A stretch of 64,000 nucleotides of DNA, taken from an uncultured Acidimicrobiales bacterium. Lineage in GTDB: Bacteria; Actinomycetota; Acidimicrobiia; Acidimicrobiales; SZUA-35. A model generated the notes under the pieces. It had not been told where the DNA came from and did no database searches. It worked only from the letters and a program-made list of their open reading frames with translations. This document shows, one piece after another, positions 62,047-64,000 of the stretch (its first letter is position 1; every line of letters starts with the position of its first letter). The stretch lies in contig CAKZXA010000054.1 of NCBI GenBank assembly GCA_937922045.1, positions 1-64,000 on the forward strand. The letters run 5' to 3'. Position numbers and translations under genes: made by a program.

Positions 62047-62393
62047 TGGTTTCGCGACTTGAAGTTCCCGACAACGATGTGCTGGACATGTTGCCGGTTG
62101 AAGTCATCAGGCACGAGGAACCTTGGGTGGCCACTGTTCGAGCTATCGCTGATGATGGTCTCATCGCTGAGATGACATGGGACGAGGTCGCAGCATCTGT
62201 TGCGGTCAGAGTTCTTCAGGACGATGCGGTGATGGTGCGGCTGGAGCGGGAGTCGATGAGAAGCGTTCGAGTTCTCAGCAGTGACCTTGGCCTGCACTTC
62301 GAAGCAGCATTGTTTGCAGTAGAGCTTGGCGGGGTCCTCACCATCGACATCGGCTCAACTGTCATAGTCCGAGATGCCCTGCTGCGCCAATAG
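62043..62393 (+). CDS. Immunity candidate for the third tip
   Basis: A 116-residue acidic, mostly beta-predicted protein (for example AALFAVELGGVLTIDIGSTV). The ATG at 62043 overlaps the tip stop, with GGAGG just upstream; a second ATG follows at 62046. No family is recognised. The function is inferred from position only. Confidence 0.55.
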   Translation: MMVSRLEVPDNDVLDMLPVEVIRHEEPWVATVRAIADDGLIAEMTWDEVAASVAVRVLQDDAVMVRLERESMRSVRVLSSDLGLHFEAALFAVELGGVLTIDIGSTVIVRDALLRQ

Positions 62394-62936
62394 ATCGTTT
62401 GGTCGAGGCTGCATCGCGAGAGCTGAGCGTTGTGGCGATGAACAACAATCCGGTATCGGGCGCTGTTGAGAAGTGGGGGACTCGACTTCCGGTTGAGATG
62501 CCGATGACTGGCCCAAGCGGAGCTGGGGTTGTACGTGAGCGGTCTACCAGAGCATCGAGTGCCCGCCGAGCGCTGGCGGTCGTCCTGAAGTCCATTCGGA
62601 TCCGTACGCGGCCGACGAGGTTGATGTCGTCGACAACTCGGCCAAAGGGCCTTTTTCGGTGCTGGCGATCTGTGCATTGGGAGGTCGTGGATTAGGCGAG
62701 CTCACCAGCGATCGGAGACACAGTATGAATGAACCCTGTTGTGCCGGTGATGATGTCAGCGAGTTGCCTGACACTGGCGATCAAGATGTGGATCTGGTTG
62801 ACGAAGAGCGTGATTGGCGTCGTGCTGCAGGAGCTCGTCGGGGTCGCCTTTCTGATCTTCACACTGCTCCTTTCGGGCGCTGGTCCGGCTTCTCGGCAGG
62901 CAATTAGGTGGTCTCATAGTGATACCATCGCTGGCT
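62394..62936 (+). other. Degraded coding remnants
   Basis: A 540-base stretch with short interrupted frames only. Fragments such as RLPVEMPMTGPSG, DPYAADEVDVVDNSAKG and FSVLAICALGGRGLGEL in different plus frames suggest one decayed gene, perhaps another tip or immunity gene. No intact gene is supported. Confidence 0.35.
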
Positions 62937-63140
62937 ATGGCAATGACCTTGCGTCTGACCGACGAAGAACATGCAGCCCTGCGAGAGCGAGCTGAGGTTG
63001 AGGGGATCTCGATGCAGGAGGCGGCGCGGCAGGCGGTGCGTGAGTTTGTGGCCAGGTCGGCTCATCGTGACCGGATCGCCGAAGCCGCCACACTAATTAG
63101 TGACCGTCATGCCGACGCCTTGCGTCGTCTCGGCGAGTGA
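62937..63140 (+). CDS. Ribbon-helix-helix antitoxin
   Basis: A 67-residue protein from ATG 62937. MTLRLTDEEHAALRERAEVE followed by GISMQEAARQAVREFV is a CopG/Arc-type ribbon-helix-helix, and the C-terminus (ISDRHADALRRLGE) would contact the toxin. It overlaps the Doc gene by 4 bases. It would bind the operon promoter and block the toxin. Confidence 0.82.
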   Translation: MAMTLRLTDEEHAALRERAEVEGISMQEAARQAVREFVARSAHRDRIAEAATLISDRHADALRRLGE

Positions 63141-63526
63141 GCAAACAATTCGATTACCTCGACCTCGACGATCTGCTTGGTCTGGCGGAACGGTTACTCG
63201 GATCGAATCCGCCCATACGCGACCTTGGCCTTCTTGGCTCCGCTGTTGCTCGGCCGCGCACAACTGCCTTTGGTGCCGATGCCTACCCCGACATCTGGAC
63301 CAAGGCAGCGTCGCTTCTGCAGTCGATCGTGAAGAACCACGCTTTGGTCGATGGCAACAAGCGGCTCGGTTGGTTGGCGACAGCCGTCTTTCTGGAAATC
63401 AACGACGCAAGCGCCAGCAGTGTTGGCAACGACGATGTCTACGAGCTTGTGATGAGCGTGGCGTCAGGCGATCTGTCGGTCGATCGGATCGCCGTATCGC
63501 TCCGCCGACTACGCGAGGGCGATTAG
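63137..63526 (+). CDS. doc: Doc/Fic-family toxin
   Basis: A 129-residue protein from GTG 63137. The Fic-type catalytic motif is HALVDGNKRLGW (His68, Lys75, Arg76), preceded by SAVARPRTTAFG as in Doc. Doc phosphorylates EF-Tu and halts translation. All key motif residues are present, so it is probably active, neutralised by the upstream antitoxin. Confidence 0.88.
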   Translation: MSKQFDYLDLDDLLGLAERLLGSNPPIRDLGLLGSAVARPRTTAFGADAYPDIWTKAASLLQSIVKNHALVDGNKRLGWLATAVFLEINDASASSVGNDDVYELVMSVASGDLSVDRIAVSLRRLREGD

Positions 63527-63575
63527 GCCGCCAGGTAAGAGTCGGACTAGATCGACGCCACCGCTCAGCGCTCGG

Positions 63576-64000
63576 TCATGCGAACATGCCTGAGCGGTCA
63601 CGCACGACGCGTCCACCCACGACGGCCCCATCGGCCACCCGGACGATGCCGGCGCTGCGGAGCATGGCCGGGCTACCGACTCGATCGGGCTTACCTGCGC
63701 CGCCGAGATACTCGCCTGTCTGGGTCACATGAAAGGCCACCCGATCGCCAGCTGAGAAGAGATCGTCAATCGTCGTGGCGGTCACCTCGACCAGTGGCCC
63801 GCAGGCATGGCCGTCCCACTCGTCGTCGAAATCGACACCGCCGGTGCCGTGAATCGAACCAGCGCTCAGCCAGGCTCCGACCACGCCCTCGGCCGCCTCG
63901 TCCGCTGCCACCGGCTGCTCATCCCAGGGCGCCACCGCTGGTGGCTCCAACCGATTGATCGTTCCGTCGGCCAGCTGACGGCGGCGGGCGTAATAGTCTT
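63576..64000 (-). CDS. SnoaL-like/ester-cyclase-type protein, 5' end beyond the window
   Basis: At least 141 residues in a frame open to the window edge. The N-terminal part visible reads DYYARRRQLADGTINR, and the C-terminal half has the pattern of NTF2/SnoaL folds (DDLFSAGDRVAFHVTQTGEY with GIVRVADGAVVGGRVVRD). Members bind small hydrophobic molecules or act as cyclases or isomerases. It is truncated by the window, so length and start are unknown. It converges with the Doc gene. Confidence 0.6.
   Translation of the reverse strand, partial: DYYARRRQLADGTINRLEPPAVAPWDEQPVAADEAAEGVVGAWLSAGSIHGTGGVDFDDEWDGHACGPLVEVTATTIDDLFSAGDRVAFHVTQTGEYLGGAGKPDRVGSPAMLRSAGIVRVADGAVVGGRVVRDRSGMFA

Overview
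The window is chromosomal DNA of a high-GC Gram-positive bacterium, most likely Actinomycetota and probably Acidimicrobiia-like. This is inferred from gene order and content: tig-clpP-clpX-folC; two radical-SAM-linked genes leading into RNase E/G, rplU, rpmA, obg and proB; nadD, a LytR_C-type protein and rsfS; class II DAHP synthase; a probable F420-dependent oxidoreductase; and frequent GTG/TTG starts with 4-base overlaps. No rRNA or CRISPR array was seen. Two tRNA genes are present.

Layout. 1-0.9 kb: decayed fragments lying 3' of a tRNA-Pro(UGG). 1-5.7 kb: proteostasis genes (tig, clpP, clpX) and folC. 5.7-8.9 kb, minus strand: a four-gene Flp-pilus operon (flp, two TadE-like, TadG-like). 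9-17 kb: ndk, radical SAM pair, RNase E/G, rplU, rpmA, obg, proB. 17-21 kb, minus: PspA, MurJ and a CbbX-like AAA+ protein, head to head with a MoxR-VWA pair (21-23.6 kb). These are followed by a tail-anchored sigma-like protein, class II DAHP synthase and an RpoD-family sigma factor. 27-36 kb: nadD, LytR_C-like protein, rsfS, LLM oxidoreductase, acyl-CoA ligase, DUF1707 protein, leuS and a Cys-rich conserved protein. 36.2-38.4 kb: a secreted copper-radical (galactose/glyoxal) oxidase with a DUF4214 tail.

38.5-49.2 kb is an integrated element of about 10.7 kb at the 3' end of tRNA-Ala(GGC), bounded by a perfect 43-bp direct repeat. It resembles an actinomycete integrative and conjugative element. 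One tight leftward operon carries a small protein, a TraB-like translocase split into membrane and ATPase polypeptides, an SpdB-like membrane protein, an HUH replication initiator, a hypothetical protein, an excisionase and an integrase. A divergent rightward arm carries a frameshifted XRE regulator, a flavoprotein, and a three-gene cargo cluster (small helical protein, HIT-family protein, 4-TM protein). A YaaC-like gene sits at the left end.

49.3-52.5 kb: a frameshifted alpha-carbonic anhydrase, a methyltransferase and an amidase. 52.8-62.4 kb is a polymorphic-toxin island. A 2216-residue secreted RHS protein has a DUF4258-like tip next to a DUF2283-like probable immunity gene. Downstream lie displaced tip/immunity modules: a colicin-D-like tip with a repeat-rich immunity candidate, a hybrid ORF, and a partial copy of the RHS tail that lost exactly 95 bp and carries a third tip with its own immunity candidate. 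A ribbon-helix-helix/Doc toxin-antitoxin pair follows (62.9-63.5 kb). A SnoaL-like gene runs off the right edge. The frameshifts found with confidence all lie between about 46 and 62 kb, and all fit loss of one base.
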